From Erythrobacter sp. (GTDB taxonomy: Bacteria > Pseudomonadota > Alphaproteobacteria > Sphingomonadales > Sphingomonadaceae), in contig CP073261.1 of the NCBI GenBank assembly GCA_019739335.1, positions 2,780,001-2,844,000 of the forward strand: a stretch of DNA of 64,000 bases, read 5' to 3'. Below are positions 37,673 to 46,975 of the stretch, one piece after another. The notes beneath the pieces are model-generated. The model had not been told where the DNA came from and did no database searches. It saw nothing but the letters and a program-made list of their open reading frames with translations. Each line of letters begins with the position of its first letter. The first letter of the stretch is position 1. The position numbers and the translations under genes were made by a program.

Positions 37673-38137
37673 ATGAACCGCATTCTTTTGGGAGCCTTTA
37701 GCGCGCTGGTGCTGGCGACGCTTGGCCTGTTCTGGATGCAGGGCAGGGCGCAGGTGGAAGAGGCTGCGCCGCCGCCACGCGCAGAGGGCGCGCCGGTCGA
37801 TCCCGATGCGCTGCCCACTGCCGATCCCGCCGACATGGTCGGCCCCGCGCCGCCCGAAGCGAGCGAACTGACGCGCGAACAACGCCGGTTTTTCCGCTAT
37901 GATCGCAACCGCGACGGCAAGATCACCCGCAACGAGATGCTTTCCACCCGCACCGATGCCTTCCGCGACCTGGACACTGACGGAAACAACTTGCTGACCT
38001 TCGAGGAATGGGCCGTCACCACCGCCACCCGGTTCGAGGAAATGGACGGCAACGGCGACAGCGAGCTCACCCCGGCTGAATTCGCCACCAGCGCGCCGCC
38101 GCCCCGACCGGCTGCGCGAGCAAGGTGCAATTGCTGA
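37673..38137 (+). CDS. EF-hand calcium-binding protein, exported or membrane-anchored
   Basis: A 154-residue protein. A hydrophobic N-terminal segment (about residues 4-24, GAFSALVLATLGLFWMQG) acts as signal or anchor. After a Pro-rich stretch come three EF-hand loops: DRNRDGKITRNE (about 76-87), DTDGNNLLTFEE (about 100-111) and DGNGDSELTPAE (about 125-136). The C-terminus is Pro-rich and ends CNC. It likely binds calcium outside the cytoplasm, as a sensor or buffer. It follows the synthase-fold gene by 32 bases and is convergent with trmFO across the palindromic repeat. Confidence 0.85.
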   Translation: MNRILLGAFSALVLATLGLFWMQGRAQVEEAAPPPRAEGAPVDPDALPTADPADMVGPAPPEASELTREQRRFFRYDRNRDGKITRNEMLSTRTDAFRDLDTDGNNLLTFEEWAVTTATRFEEMDGNGDSELTPAEFATSAPPPRPAARARCNC

Positions 38138-38152
38138 TGTTCACCAATCAGT

Positions 38153-38227
38153 GAGTCCCCGCGCAGGCGGGGACCTCAGACGACCATGTGCTACAACCGA
38201 ATGAGGTCCCCGCCTACGCGGGGACTC
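38153..38227. repeat. Palindromic intergenic repeat pair (26-base arms)
   Basis: Two 26-base arms (38153-38178 and 38202-38227) are reverse complements of each other with one mismatch (position 38216). Each arm is itself a GTCCCCGC/GCGGGGAC palindrome. The arms flank 23 unrelated bases. The right arm covers the last codons and the stop of trmFO. It resembles the REP-like elements scattered between genes of sphingomonads; it could also terminate transcription from both convergent genes. Confidence 0.85.
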
Positions 38228-39590
38228 GGCTCTCGGCCAGCCACGCTCCAAAATCCGCCTTCGCCCGCTCGGTATAGGCTTCCTTGCGGACCTTCTTCCC
38301 GACTTCGTGCAGCGGCGGGAACAGTCCGAAATTGACGTTCATCGGCTGGAAGTGCTTGGCCTCGGCATCGCCGGTAATATGGCTGAGCAGCGCGCCCATC
38401 GCGGTGGTGGGGGGAGGGGGCGCCCACGCCTCGCCCACCAGTTCCGCCGCCGCCATCATCCCCGCCAGCAGCCCCACGGCGCTGCTTTCGACATAACCCT
38501 CGCACCCCGTTACCTGCCCGGCAAAGCGGATATGCGGCGCGCTTTTCAGCCGCAACTGCCTGTCCAGCAGCTCGGGCGAATTGATGAAGGTATTGCGATG
38601 CATCCCGCCCAGTCGCGCGAATTCGGCGTTCTCCAGCCCCGGTATCGTGCGGAACAGTTCCAACTGCGCACCGTGCTTCATCTTTGTCTGGAAGCCGACC
38701 ATGTTCCACAGCGTGCCCAGCTTGTTGTCCTGCCGCAATTGCACCACGGCATAGGGCCAGCGACCGTTGGGGAATTCCTCGCAAGCCGTGCGTGGATCGT
38801 CCAGCCCGACGCCCTTCATCGGTCCGTAGCGCAGCGTTTCCACCCCGCGCTCGGCCATCACTTCGATCGGCATGCAGCCATCAAAGTAAGGCGTGTCGGC
38901 TTCCCATTCCTTGAACTCGCCCTTCTCGGCCTGCATCAGCCCCTGGTGGAAGGCGAGGTACTGCTCCTTGGTCATCGGGCAATTGATGTAATCCCCGCCT
39001 TCGTTCGAGGCCGAGGTGGTCTTGTTCCAGCGTGACTGGATCCATGCCTTCGACATGTCGATGGAGTCGCGGTAAACAATCGGGGCGATGGCATCGAAGA
39101 AGGCGAGCCGGTCCTCGCCGGTGGCCCTGACGATGCTCTGCGCCAGCGCGGCGGCGGTGAGCGGGCCGGTGGCGACGATGGTGAGGCCGTCTGCGGGCAA
39201 ATTCTCCACCAATTCGCGCACAACTTCGATGTTGGGATGCGCCTCCAGTGCTGCCTGCACCTGCGCGCTGAACAGGTCGCGGTCCACCGCCATCGCGCTG
39301 CCCGCCGGAACCCGCGCCATTTCGCCCGCGCGCATTATGATGGAATCGAGCCGCCGCATCTCGTGGTGGAGCAGCCCCACCGCATTCTTGGCGTCATCGT
39401 CACTGCGGAAAGAGTTGGAGCATACCAGTTCCGCCAGCCCGTCCGTGTGATGTGCAGGCGTGGACCCACCTTTGCCGTCCTTGGCTCCGCGCATTTCGGA
39501 CAGTCGCACGCGAATGCCGCGCTGCGCCAGCTGCCATGCCGCTTCGCTTCCGGCCAAGCCGCCGCCGATGATGTGGACCTGATGTGTCAT
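38214..39590 (-). CDS. trmFO: tRNA (uracil-54-C5)-methyltransferase TrmFO, folate/FAD-dependent
   Basis: Methylates U54 of the tRNA T-loop using methylene-tetrahydrofolate and FADH2. The 458-residue protein has the FAD-binding [38 protein letters not shown], and the catalytic cysteine region [14 protein letters not shown]. Near the C-terminus are [21 protein letters not shown] and a typical [11 protein letters not shown]. The final residues (RVPA) and the TAG stop fall inside the palindromic repeat, so the tail may be acquired from it. It is divergent from the lysoplasmalogenase gene. Confidence 0.96.
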   Translation of the reverse strand: MTHQVHIIGGGLAGSEAAWQLAQRGIRVRLSEMRGAKDGKGGSTPAHHTDGLAELVCSNSFRSDDDAKNAVGLLHHEMRRLDSIIMRAGEMARVPAGSAMAVDRDLFSAQVQAALEAHPNIEVVRELVENLPADGLTIVATGPLTAAALAQSIVRATGEDRLAFFDAIAPIVYRDSIDMSKAWIQSRWNKTTSASNEGGDYINCPMTKEQYLAFHQGLMQAEKGEFKEWEADTPYFDGCMPIEVMAERGVETLRYGPMKGVGLDDPRTACEEFPNGRWPYAVVQLRQDNKLGTLWNMVGFQTKMKHGAQLELFRTIPGLENAEFARLGGMHRNTFINSPELLDRQLRLKSAPHIRFAGQVTGCEGYVESSAVGLLAGMMAAAELVGEAWAPPPPTTAMGALLSHITGDAEAKHFQPMNVNFGLFPPLHEVGKKVRKEAYTERAKADFGAWLAESRVPA

Positions 39591-39655
39591 GGTGGCGACA
39601 GATAAGTGCGTTTGCCTGCTGGTGCAAACGCTGGCTCGCCGCTAACCCTCGCCCG

Positions 39656-40348
39656 ATGCGCAGAGCCCTTGCAGACAAACGCCCCTATCTGGTGCTGAGT
39701 GTGGTGGCGGCACTCGCCTTCTTCTATCTGCAGGTGACGAATCTGCCCGGCCTTTACCTGATCCCGATCAAGGGCTGCGCGGTGGGATTCCTCGCACTCT
39801 ATGCGTGGATGCGGCATTCGAGCAAATCGGCGCAGATGCTGGCAGGCGCGCTGGCAGCGGCGGCGGTGGGGGACATGGCGATCGAGTTCGACCTGATCGC
39901 GGGCGCGGTGGCTTTCTTCCTTTACCATGTCGTGGCGCTGACGCTCTTCCTCCGACACCGGGGTGCGCCATTGGAGGGTCGGGACAGCCTGGTCTTCATC
40001 GCTTTGCTGCTGGGGACGCCGTTTGTCGCTTATTTCCTGCCCTATGATCAAGGGATGCGCTGGTCGGTGGCACTGTATGCGCTGGCATTGGGCGCGATGG
40101 CGGCGGGAGCCTGGGCGAGCGATTTCCCGCGATTGCGGGTAGGGGCGGGAGCTATCCTGTTCACCATCTCCGACCTGCTGATATTTGCCGAAATGGGGCC
40201 GCTGTCGGGCAGTACGGTGCCGCAGTTTCTCGTATGGCCGGTATACTACCTTGGCATGTTCCTGATCGCCATCGGGGTGGTGACGACGCTGCGCAAGCGC
40301 GATCCCGAACTGCGTGTGGTGCAGGGTGGACGGGAGACGCTACACTGA
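39656..40348 (+). CDS. Lysoplasmalogenase family protein (YhhN/TMEM86-like)
   Basis: A 230-residue inner-membrane protein with about eight hydrophobic spans. Family features include PIKGCAVGFLALYAW, the AAAAVGDMAIEFDLIAGAVAFFLYHV stretch (GD and FDL motifs), and ILFTISDLLIFAEMG. The YhhN family includes TMEM86B, which hydrolyses lysoplasmalogen. Bacteria of this group usually lack plasmalogens, so the true substrate here is uncertain. The ATG at 39656 was chosen over an earlier in-frame one; it is divergent from trmFO. Confidence 0.82.
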   Translation: MRRALADKRPYLVLSVVAALAFFYLQVTNLPGLYLIPIKGCAVGFLALYAWMRHSSKSAQMLAGALAAAAVGDMAIEFDLIAGAVAFFLYHVVALTLFLRHRGAPLEGRDSLVFIALLLGTPFVAYFLPYDQGMRWSVALYALALGAMAAGAWASDFPRLRVGAGAILFTISDLLIFAEMGPLSGSTVPQFLVWPVYYLGMFLIAIGVVTTLRKRDPELRVVQGGRETLH

Positions 40349-40384
40349 TTGTGTGCGGCGCAGCCCGACCACAATCATTGCAGC

Positions 40385-43210
40385 CTACTCTCCACCCAAG
40401 TCTTCACTGTCGTCCCGATCTACCGTCGGCTCCACCGCCGTCTCGTCTCCGCCGCCACGGCGTTCGAGCATTTCCTCGACAACGGCTTCTTCCGCCGGGT
40501 TCTCCGGGCTTTCGTCATCGTCGATCAGTGCGGCGCCAACGATATGCTCACCCTTCGCCACGTTGAAGATGCGCACGCCCGAGGTGCTGCGGCCGACCAC
40601 GCGGAATCCTTCATCGCTGCCCAGCAGGTGGCGCAGTTCGATGGTGGTGCGGATCATCTTGGCCTGGTCGGTCACCAGCAGCAGTTGGGATCCGTGGCGC
40701 ACCGGCATGGAGGCGACCACCGGACCATTACGACCCGGCTGCGAATCCGGATCGGTAATGTTGGTCAGACCCTGTCCACCACGCCCGATGGTGCGGTACT
40801 CGTAGGCAGAACTGATCTTCCCATAGCCATTGGCGGTGAGGGTGAGAATGAACTCCTCCTCCCGCGCCATCTGCTGCATGGTATCGTTATCCAGCGCCGG
40901 TTCTGCCGGATTGTCCTTCCAGCCCGCCGACCGGATGTAGGCATCGCGTGTTTCGGTATCGGCTCCGCCTTCATTGAGCACCGCCATCGAAACCACCTTC
41001 GCCCCGTCTTTCAGCGTCATCCCGCGCACACCTATGCCCGTGCGGCTCTTGGTTTCGCGGGCGTCGCTGGCGGGGAAACGGATCGCCTTGCCCGAATCGG
41101 CGGCGAGGAACACTTCCTGCCCTTCGCTGAGCAGTTTCACCCCGATCAGCCGGTCCCCGCTGTCTTCGACAAAGCCCATCGCATATTTGCCTGCCGTCGG
41201 GACATTGGTGAAGGCATCCATCGAATTGCGGCGCACCATGCCCTGCTCGGTGGCGAAGACAATGTTGAGCGCTTCCCAGTCATTCTCGTCCTCGGGCAGC
41301 GAGAGCACGTTGGTTACCCGTTCCTCGTTCCCCAGCGGCAGCAGGTTGACCATCGGACGACCCTTGGTCTGCGGACCGCCTTCGGGCAGTTTCCACACCT
41401 TCAGGCGATACACGCGCCCGGTATTTGTGAAGAAAAGCACAGGGTTATGCGTCGAAGTGACGAACATTTCGACGACCGCATCCTCGTCCTTCGTCGCCAT
41501 GCCGCTGCGGCCCTTGCCGCCGCGGGCCTGCGCCCGGAACGTGGCGAGGGGCGTGCGCTTGATATAGCCGGAGTGGGTGACGGTGACGACCATCTCCTCC
41601 CGCTCGATCAGGTCTTCGTCGTCCAACCCGTCCCACGCGGGCGCAATTTCGGACATGCGGGGAGTGGCGAACTGGTCGCGCACTTCCTGCAACTCGGCCC
41701 GCATCACGCCATAGAGCTTGACCCGGTCAGCCAGGATCGAGAGATAATATTCGATCTTGTCGGCAAGTTCCTGCAATTCCTCACCAATCTCGTCCCGGCC
41801 CATCGCGGTCAGGCGATGCAGGCGCAGTTCGAGGATGGCTTTGACCTGTCGTTCGGAGAGCTGGTAAGTCCCACCGCTTTCGTCTGCCGAAGGTTCGATC
41901 GCCTCGACCAGGCGGATATACTGGGCGATGTCGCCAATCGGCCACTCCTTGGCGAGCAGCTTGTCGCGTGCGATCTGCGGGTTGGATGATCCGCGGATCA
42001 TCGCCACGACTTCGTCCAGATTGGAGACCGCCACTACCAGTCCGAGCAGGATATGTGCCCGGTCCCGCGCCTTGTTCAGTTCGAACTTTGTGCGCCGGGT
42101 GATGACGATTTCGCGAAACTGGATAAATGCCTGGATAAAATCGCGCAGCATCAAGGTTTCGGGCCGCCCGCCGCGAATGGCGAGCATATTGGCGGGAAAG
42201 CTCGATTGGGCGGGGGTGTGCCGCCACAATTGGTTCAACACCACTTCGGCGGTGGCGTCGCGCTTCAACTCGATGACCACGCGCACGCCCATCCGGCTGG
42301 ATTCGTCGCGCACATCGGTAATACCTTCGATGCGCTTGTCTTTGGCGGCTTCGGCGATCTTTTCGACCAACCCGGATTTGCCGACCTGATAAGGAATCGA
42401 GGTAAGCACAATCGATTGGCGATCATTGCGCCCCGTCTCGATTTCATGCCGCGCCCGCATCAGGATCGAGCCACGCCCGGTGGTATAGGCCAGCCGCGCG
42501 CCGCTCTTGCCGAGGATTAGCGGACTGGTGGGGAAATCGGGGCCGGGAATGATCTCGTGCAATTGTTCCGAGGTAATCCCCGGGTCGTCCATATAGGCGA
42601 AGCAGGCGTCGATCACTTCGCCCAGATTGTGCGGCGGGATATTGGTCGCCATGCCCACCGCGATGCCGCCCGCGCCGTTGACCAGCAGGTTGGGGAATCG
42701 CGCGGGGAGGACCGAAGGCTCCTTCTCCGACCCGTCGTAGTTGGGGACGAAATCGACGGTATCCTTTTCCAGATCGGCGAGCAGCGAATCCGCCGCCTTC
42801 GCCAGCCGGCTTTCGGTATAGCGCATCGCCGCCGGTGGATCGGGGTCCATGCTGCCGAAATTGCCCTGGCCGTCGATCAGCGGCAGCCGCAGGCTCCACG
42901 GCTGGACCATCCGGGCGAGCGCGTCGTAAATCGCGCTGTCGCCGTGCGGATGGTACGAACCCATGACTTCGCCGACGATCTTGGCCGACTTGCGATATGG
43001 CTTGGTGGACGTATAGCCGCCGACCTGCGCGGCATAGAGAATCCGCCGGTGGACCGGCTTCAGCCCGTCGCGCACGTCGGGCAGCGCGCGGCTGACGATC
43101 ACGCTCATCGCGTAATCGAGATAGCTCGTCTTCATCTCATCGACGATGTCGATGCGACCATAGATTTCGGGTGCCGCTGGCGGCGTGAGATTATCGGTCT
43201 CGTCGCTCAC
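40385..43210 (-). CDS. gyrA: DNA gyrase subunit A
   Basis: ATP-dependent supercoiling topoisomerase, breakage-reunion subunit, 941 residues. The N-terminal domain has [12 protein letters not shown], and the quinolone-determining region [16 protein letters not shown] with the wild-type Ser (residue 92) and Asp (residue 96). The active-site Tyr is in [10 protein letters not shown]. The C-terminal beta-pinwheel includes the GyrA-box-like [10 protein letters not shown] (near 575). It ends in an acidic tail ([11 protein letters not shown]). Upstream is a 289-base gap shared with a divergent exported-protein gene. gyrB is not in the window. Confidence 0.97.
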   Translation of the reverse strand: MSDETDNLTPPAAPEIYGRIDIVDEMKTSYLDYAMSVIVSRALPDVRDGLKPVHRRILYAAQVGGYTSTKPYRKSAKIVGEVMGSYHPHGDSAIYDALARMVQPWSLRLPLIDGQGNFGSMDPDPPAAMRYTESRLAKAADSLLADLEKDTVDFVPNYDGSEKEPSVLPARFPNLLVNGAGGIAVGMATNIPPHNLGEVIDACFAYMDDPGITSEQLHEIIPGPDFPTSPLILGKSGARLAYTTGRGSILMRARHEIETGRNDRQSIVLTSIPYQVGKSGLVEKIAEAAKDKRIEGITDVRDESSRMGVRVVIELKRDATAEVVLNQLWRHTPAQSSFPANMLAIRGGRPETLMLRDFIQAFIQFREIVITRRTKFELNKARDRAHILLGLVVAVSNLDEVVAMIRGSSNPQIARDKLLAKEWPIGDIAQYIRLVEAIEPSADESGGTYQLSERQVKAILELRLHRLTAMGRDEIGEELQELADKIEYYLSILADRVKLYGVMRAELQEVRDQFATPRMSEIAPAWDGLDDEDLIEREEMVVTVTHSGYIKRTPLATFRAQARGGKGRSGMATKDEDAVVEMFVTSTHNPVLFFTNTGRVYRLKVWKLPEGGPQTKGRPMVNLLPLGNEERVTNVLSLPEDENDWEALNIVFATEQGMVRRNSMDAFTNVPTAGKYAMGFVEDSGDRLIGVKLLSEGQEVFLAADSGKAIRFPASDARETKSRTGIGVRGMTLKDGAKVVSMAVLNEGGADTETRDAYIRSAGWKDNPAEPALDNDTMQQMAREEEFILTLTANGYGKISSAYEYRTIGRGGQGLTNITDPDSQPGRNGPVVASMPVRHGSQLLLVTDQAKMIRTTIELRHLLGSDEGFRVVGRSTSGVRIFNVAKGEHIVGAALIDDDESPENPAEEAVVEEMLERRGGGDETAVEPTVDRDDSEDLGGE

Positions 43211-43499
43211 TGGAAATTGGTGTCCGTATTGTTCCGGTTATCGGCGAAAACCTAGGCGAAGGGTGCAGCAAGCGCCAGTTTTCGACCCCTTTGATATGGG
43301 GAGAACAATGCGTTTTTCCACACTTGCTCCCAAGGCCGGATCGTTGAACCGCCCTATTGCCTGACCGAAGCGTTAAATCGCCATTCAGCGGCATTTTGTC
43401 AGGACAAGTTTGCAATCCCGGGCGTTGTATGCATGAAGCCGCCCGTGAACGTCTCGACAGCACGTGGCTGCCACAAGAAGTTTTCAGGAGAAGATATCC

Positions 43500-44771
43500 A
43501 TGTTTCGCGCTTTCCGCACCGCTCGCCGGAAGTCCTCGCATTTCGCCCTCGCTCTGGCTTTGGCTGGAGGCGTAGCTCTGGGTTCCACCGCGTTCGCTCC
43601 TGCCGCCTATGCGCAGGATCAGGACTATTCCGAAGGCTTCGTCGAAGTCTATCAGCCTGCCGCTGCTCTGACGCAGGGGGACGCTCCGGATTATGCTGGC
43701 CTGCGCGCGCAGCTTCCCGCTGTTCACGCCGCCATCCAGACACCCGATGATCGCATGGCTGCGGGCAACCTGACGCTGATTGCAGGACAGAACCTGGATG
43801 ACGACGGCTTGCGCCGTCAGGGCCTCGAAATGATGATCGCCAGCGGCAAGGTTGCGCCTGAGCAGCTCGGCTCGTTCCACTGGTATGTCGCCAATTTTGC
43901 CTACAATGCCGGTGAATATGCCGCCGCGCGGACCTCGATCGACGCGGCATTGGCTAACGGCTATGTCGACAGCGACGACCAGCCGCAGAACGATCCCGAA
44001 TATATCTACATGCAGAGCTATATTGCTGAAGGAAATCCGGCGGCGGCTCTGGCCTATCTTACCGATTTGGCCGAAACCCGGCAGGCGGCAGGCAACCCGT
44101 TGCCAGAACGCTACCTGCTGCGCGGCTTGCAGGATTCCTATGATGCCGAGCTCGCTGCCGAAGCGACCGATGTTTCGGTGCTGCTGCTGCAAGCCAACCC
44201 CACCCGGCAGAATTGGATCAACACGCTTCAGGTCGTCTCCGTGCTGACCGAGCTGGAACCGGCAGAACGCGTGGATCTGGCCCGGCTGATGCTGGCGACC
44301 GATGCGCTGACGCAGCGTCCTGAGTTCGTCCGCTTTGCCGAAGATCTCGATCCGCGCATCATGGGCGGCGAGGTGCTCAAGGTGTTGCAGGCGGGGATGG
44401 ATGCCGGTGAGTTTGCTGCCGACGATCCCTACTATGTCGAAGTGCGCGGCATTGCCGAACCGCGTGCGGCAGAAGATCGTCGCCAGGTCGCGACCTATGT
44501 TCGGGAAGGCGAGGGCGGTGACGCCCGCGACGCTCTGGCCACCGGCGATGTTCTCTATTCGCTGGAAGATTACACCCAGGCTGCACGCTTCTACCAGCTT
44601 GCTGCGGAGCGGGGTCTGGACAGCAACACGGCGAACACCCGTCTTGGCATCGCACTCACCAAGGCCGGTGACTATCCTGCTGCCAAGGAAGCCTTTGCGA
44701 GTGTGAACGGCACGCGCGAACCAATGGCCCGGTTGTGGTCGGTCTATGTCGATACGCTTTCCGCGCAATAA
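43500..44771 (+). CDS. Exported TPR-like repeat protein, function unknown
   Basis: A 423-residue protein with a twin-basic signal peptide (about 1-39, ending APAAYAQ). The mature part is rich in helix-pair repeats such as FHWYVANFAYNAGEYAAARTSIDAALANGY and VLYSLEDYTQAARFYQLAAERG, i.e. TPR/SEL-like solenoids. The ATG at 43500 was chosen because GGAG precedes it and it gives the signal peptide. It is divergent from gyrA and followed by a strong terminator, so it is a single-gene unit. No enzyme motif is visible. Confidence 0.8.
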   Translation: MFRAFRTARRKSSHFALALALAGGVALGSTAFAPAAYAQDQDYSEGFVEVYQPAAALTQGDAPDYAGLRAQLPAVHAAIQTPDDRMAAGNLTLIAGQNLDDDGLRRQGLEMMIASGKVAPEQLGSFHWYVANFAYNAGEYAAARTSIDAALANGYVDSDDQPQNDPEYIYMQSYIAEGNPAAALAYLTDLAETRQAAGNPLPERYLLRGLQDSYDAELAAEATDVSVLLLQANPTRQNWINTLQVVSVLTELEPAERVDLARLMLATDALTQRPEFVRFAEDLDPRIMGGEVLKVLQAGMDAGEFAADDPYYVEVRGIAEPRAAEDRRQVATYVREGEGGDARDALATGDVLYSLEDYTQAARFYQLAAERGLDSNTANTRLGIALTKAGDYPAAKEAFASVNGTREPMARLWSVYVDTLSAQ

Positions 44772-44794
44772 ATCGCGGAACTGGCAAGCATTTG

Positions 44795-44830
44795 CGGCGC
44801 GGAAGGCACATCGCTTTCCGCGCCGTTTTC
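44795..44830 (+). terminator. Rho-independent terminator after the TPR-like gene
   Basis: CGGCGCGGAA (44795-44804) pairs perfectly with TTCCGCGCCG (44816-44825), loop of 11 bases, followed by TTTTC on the plus strand. It begins 24 bases after the stop codon. Confidence 0.82.
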
Positions 44831-44885
44831 GTGTTTGGCAGGGGATATGCACCGGAAGGTAAGGCTTCTGCGCTAGGGCACGGCC

Positions 44886-45758
44886 ATGCGCCTTGTGCTG
44901 TTCGCCCTGCTTGCCCTGCTGATGCCCGCCCTTCCTGCCGCCGCGCAGACGGATACGCGATTGTCTCCACAATCCGGAACTGTCGCGCTTGCGGATGCCG
45001 ATGCCGAACTCGCGCTGGGCACCGAATTCGATTTCTACGACCCCGCAGACGCGCGCACGATCCTTGTCGATCTCTGGGAGAATCCGCCATCCGAAGCCGA
45101 GGGAGTGCTGGGCATAATAATGCCAGCCGGGGCTTCGCCGCACGAACGATCTTGGGGCGCGATTATCACCTGGGAACCGGTAGGCTGGGTCGCCAGCGAT
45201 GATGCACGCGATGCCGATTATGACGCGATGCTGGCGCAGATGCAGGCCGACGCCCGGGCGCTGAACCGCGAACGACGCGCGCAAGGCTATCCCGAAGTGC
45301 AGGTGCTGGGCTGGGCGCAGCAACCGCGGCACGACAGTGTCGCCAACACAGTCGCCTGGGCGCGCGAACTACGCTTCTTCGACGGCAGCCCCCATGCGCT
45401 GCATTACGATATGCGGCTGCTGGGGCGGCGCGGGGTGCTGAGCATGAACATGGTCGGCGAGATCGACCAGCTGGGGGAAATCCGTGCCGCAGCCGGCGAA
45501 CTCGCGCGCCGTACGCAATTCAATTCCGGCGCGCGCTACGAAGATTTCGATGCCGAGCGCGACGAAGTCGCCAGCTATGGCGTGGCGGGGCTGGTGGCGA
45601 CGGGCGTGGGGGTGGCTGTGGCCAAGAACCTTGGCGCGCTGGCGCTGCTGGGCAAGCTGGCGCAACCCATCGGGATTGCGCTGCTGGTGCTGGCGGCGGC
45701 TCTGGTTACGCCGTTCAGGCGGTGGTTTGGCAGTAGGCGCGAGAGGTCTAGACGTTGA
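44886..45758 (+). CDS. DUF2167 family membrane protein
   Basis: A 290-residue exported membrane protein. A signal peptide (about 1-21, ending LPAAAQ) is followed by a large extracytoplasmic domain with GVLGIIMPAGASPHERSWGAIITWEPVGWV, DYDAMLAQMQADARALNRERRAQGYPEVQVLGWAQQPRHD and FFDGSPHALHYDMRLLGRRGVLSMNMVG. Two C-terminal hydrophobic segments (about 235-252 and 262-278) with a basic end complete it. These are hallmarks of DUF2167 proteins, whose function is unknown. Its stop overlaps the convergent ychF end by 11 bases. Confidence 0.87.
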   Translation: MRLVLFALLALLMPALPAAAQTDTRLSPQSGTVALADADAELALGTEFDFYDPADARTILVDLWENPPSEAEGVLGIIMPAGASPHERSWGAIITWEPVGWVASDDARDADYDAMLAQMQADARALNRERRAQGYPEVQVLGWAQQPRHDSVANTVAWARELRFFDGSPHALHYDMRLLGRRGVLSMNMVGEIDQLGEIRAAAGELARRTQFNSGARYEDFDAERDEVASYGVAGLVATGVGVAVAKNLGALALLGKLAQPIGIALLVLAAALVTPFRRWFGSRRERSRR

Positions 45759-46848
45759 ATTTGAACAGCATTACGTCGCCATCCTGCACGACATATTCCT
45801 TGCCTTCCTGCCGCAGCTTGCCCGCTTCCTTCGCTCCACTTTCGCCGCCCAGCGCCACGTAGTCTTCGTAGGCGATGGTTTCGGCGCGGATGAAGCCGCG
45901 TTCGAAGTCCGAATGGATTTCTCCTGCCGCTTGCGGTGCCTTCGCTCCGACATGTACTGTCCAGGCCCGCGCTTCCTTCGGTCCGACGGTGAAGAAGGTG
46001 ATGAGGTGCAGCAGGTCGTACCCGGAGCGGATCACGCGGGCGAGGCCGGTTTCGTGCAAGCCCATTTCTTCGAGGAACACCAGCCGCTCCTCCGGTTCCA
46101 TCCCTACCAGCTCGCTTTCGATGGCGGCGGAAACGATCACTGCGTTGGCCCCGTCATCCTTGGCCTTGGCGAACACGGCCTGCGAAAAGGCGTTGCCTTC
46201 CGCCGCGCTGTCCTCGTCCACGTTGCACACGTAAAGCACCGGCTTGGCGGTGAGCAATTGCGCCGAGGCGAATACCTTGCGTTCCTCCTCGTCACTCGGC
46301 CAGGCGAGGCGGGCGGGCTTGCCCTCCCGGAGCATGTCGAGCGCCGGGGCCAGCACCGATGCCAGCAGCTTGGCTTCCTTGTCGCCCTGCGCGGCCTTCT
46401 TCTGCGCAGCGGGTACGCGCTTCTCGAGGCTTTCGAGATCGGACAGCATCAGCTCTGTCTCGACCGTCTCGGCATCCGAGACCGGATCGACCTTGTTTTC
46501 GACGTGCTGGATGTCGTCATCCTCGAAGCAGCGCAGCACGTGGACGATGGCATCGACTTCGCGGATATTGCCGAGGAACTGGTTGCCCAGGCCCTCGCCC
46601 TTGCTCGCCCCGCGCACGAGGCCGGCGATATCGACAAAGCCCAGTTGGGTGGGAATGGTCTTCGCCGAACCGGCAATCGCCGCCAGCTTGTCCAGCCGGG
46701 GATCGGGCACACCGACATTGCCGACGTTCGGCTCGATCGTGCAGAATGGATAGTTCGCGGCCTGCGCGGCCTGCGTTTCGGTGAGGGCGTTGAAAAGGGT
46801 GGACTTGCCGACATTGGGCAGGCCGACGATCCCGCAGCGGAATCCCAT
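45748..46848 (-). CDS. ychF: Redox-regulated ATPase YchF
   Basis: Obg-family P-loop ATPase that binds ribosomes and negatively affects oxidative-stress responses. The 366-residue protein has GIVGLPNVGKSTLFNAL (Walker A, near residue 10), FCTIEPNVG, VDIAGLVRGASKGEGLGNQFL, VLYVCNVDEDSA in place of the usual NKxD specificity (adenine preference), and a TGS domain at the C-terminus (ARAWTVHVGAKAPQAAGEIHSDFERGFIRAE), ending MLFKFNV. The full family length is present. Confidence 0.96.
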   Translation of the reverse strand: MGFRCGIVGLPNVGKSTLFNALTETQAAQAANYPFCTIEPNVGNVGVPDPRLDKLAAIAGSAKTIPTQLGFVDIAGLVRGASKGEGLGNQFLGNIREVDAIVHVLRCFEDDDIQHVENKVDPVSDAETVETELMLSDLESLEKRVPAAQKKAAQGDKEAKLLASVLAPALDMLREGKPARLAWPSDEEERKVFASAQLLTAKPVLYVCNVDEDSAAEGNAFSQAVFAKAKDDGANAVIVSAAIESELVGMEPEERLVFLEEMGLHETGLARVIRSGYDLLHLITFFTVGPKEARAWTVHVGAKAPQAAGEIHSDFERGFIRAETIAYEDYVALGGESGAKEAGKLRQEGKEYVVQDGDVMLFKFNV

Positions 46849-46975
46849 GGAAGTGTTACCTCTGGCAAATCGGAGAATGGTTGCGCGCGCCTTAGCGGGC
46901 TGGCCCGCCGATGGCCAGAGCAGGAAAGCGGTAGAGGTAAACCGCTTTTCAACAGACTCTGGCTAGCCTGCCGCG

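Noticed and set aside
40349..41989. Plus-strand frame opposite gyrA
   Set aside because: Shadow of gyrA in a GC-rich genome.
43191..45332. Minus-strand frame opposite the exported TPR-like and DUF2167 genes
   Set aside because: Overlaps two genes with signal peptides and one terminator; the translation lacks domain character.
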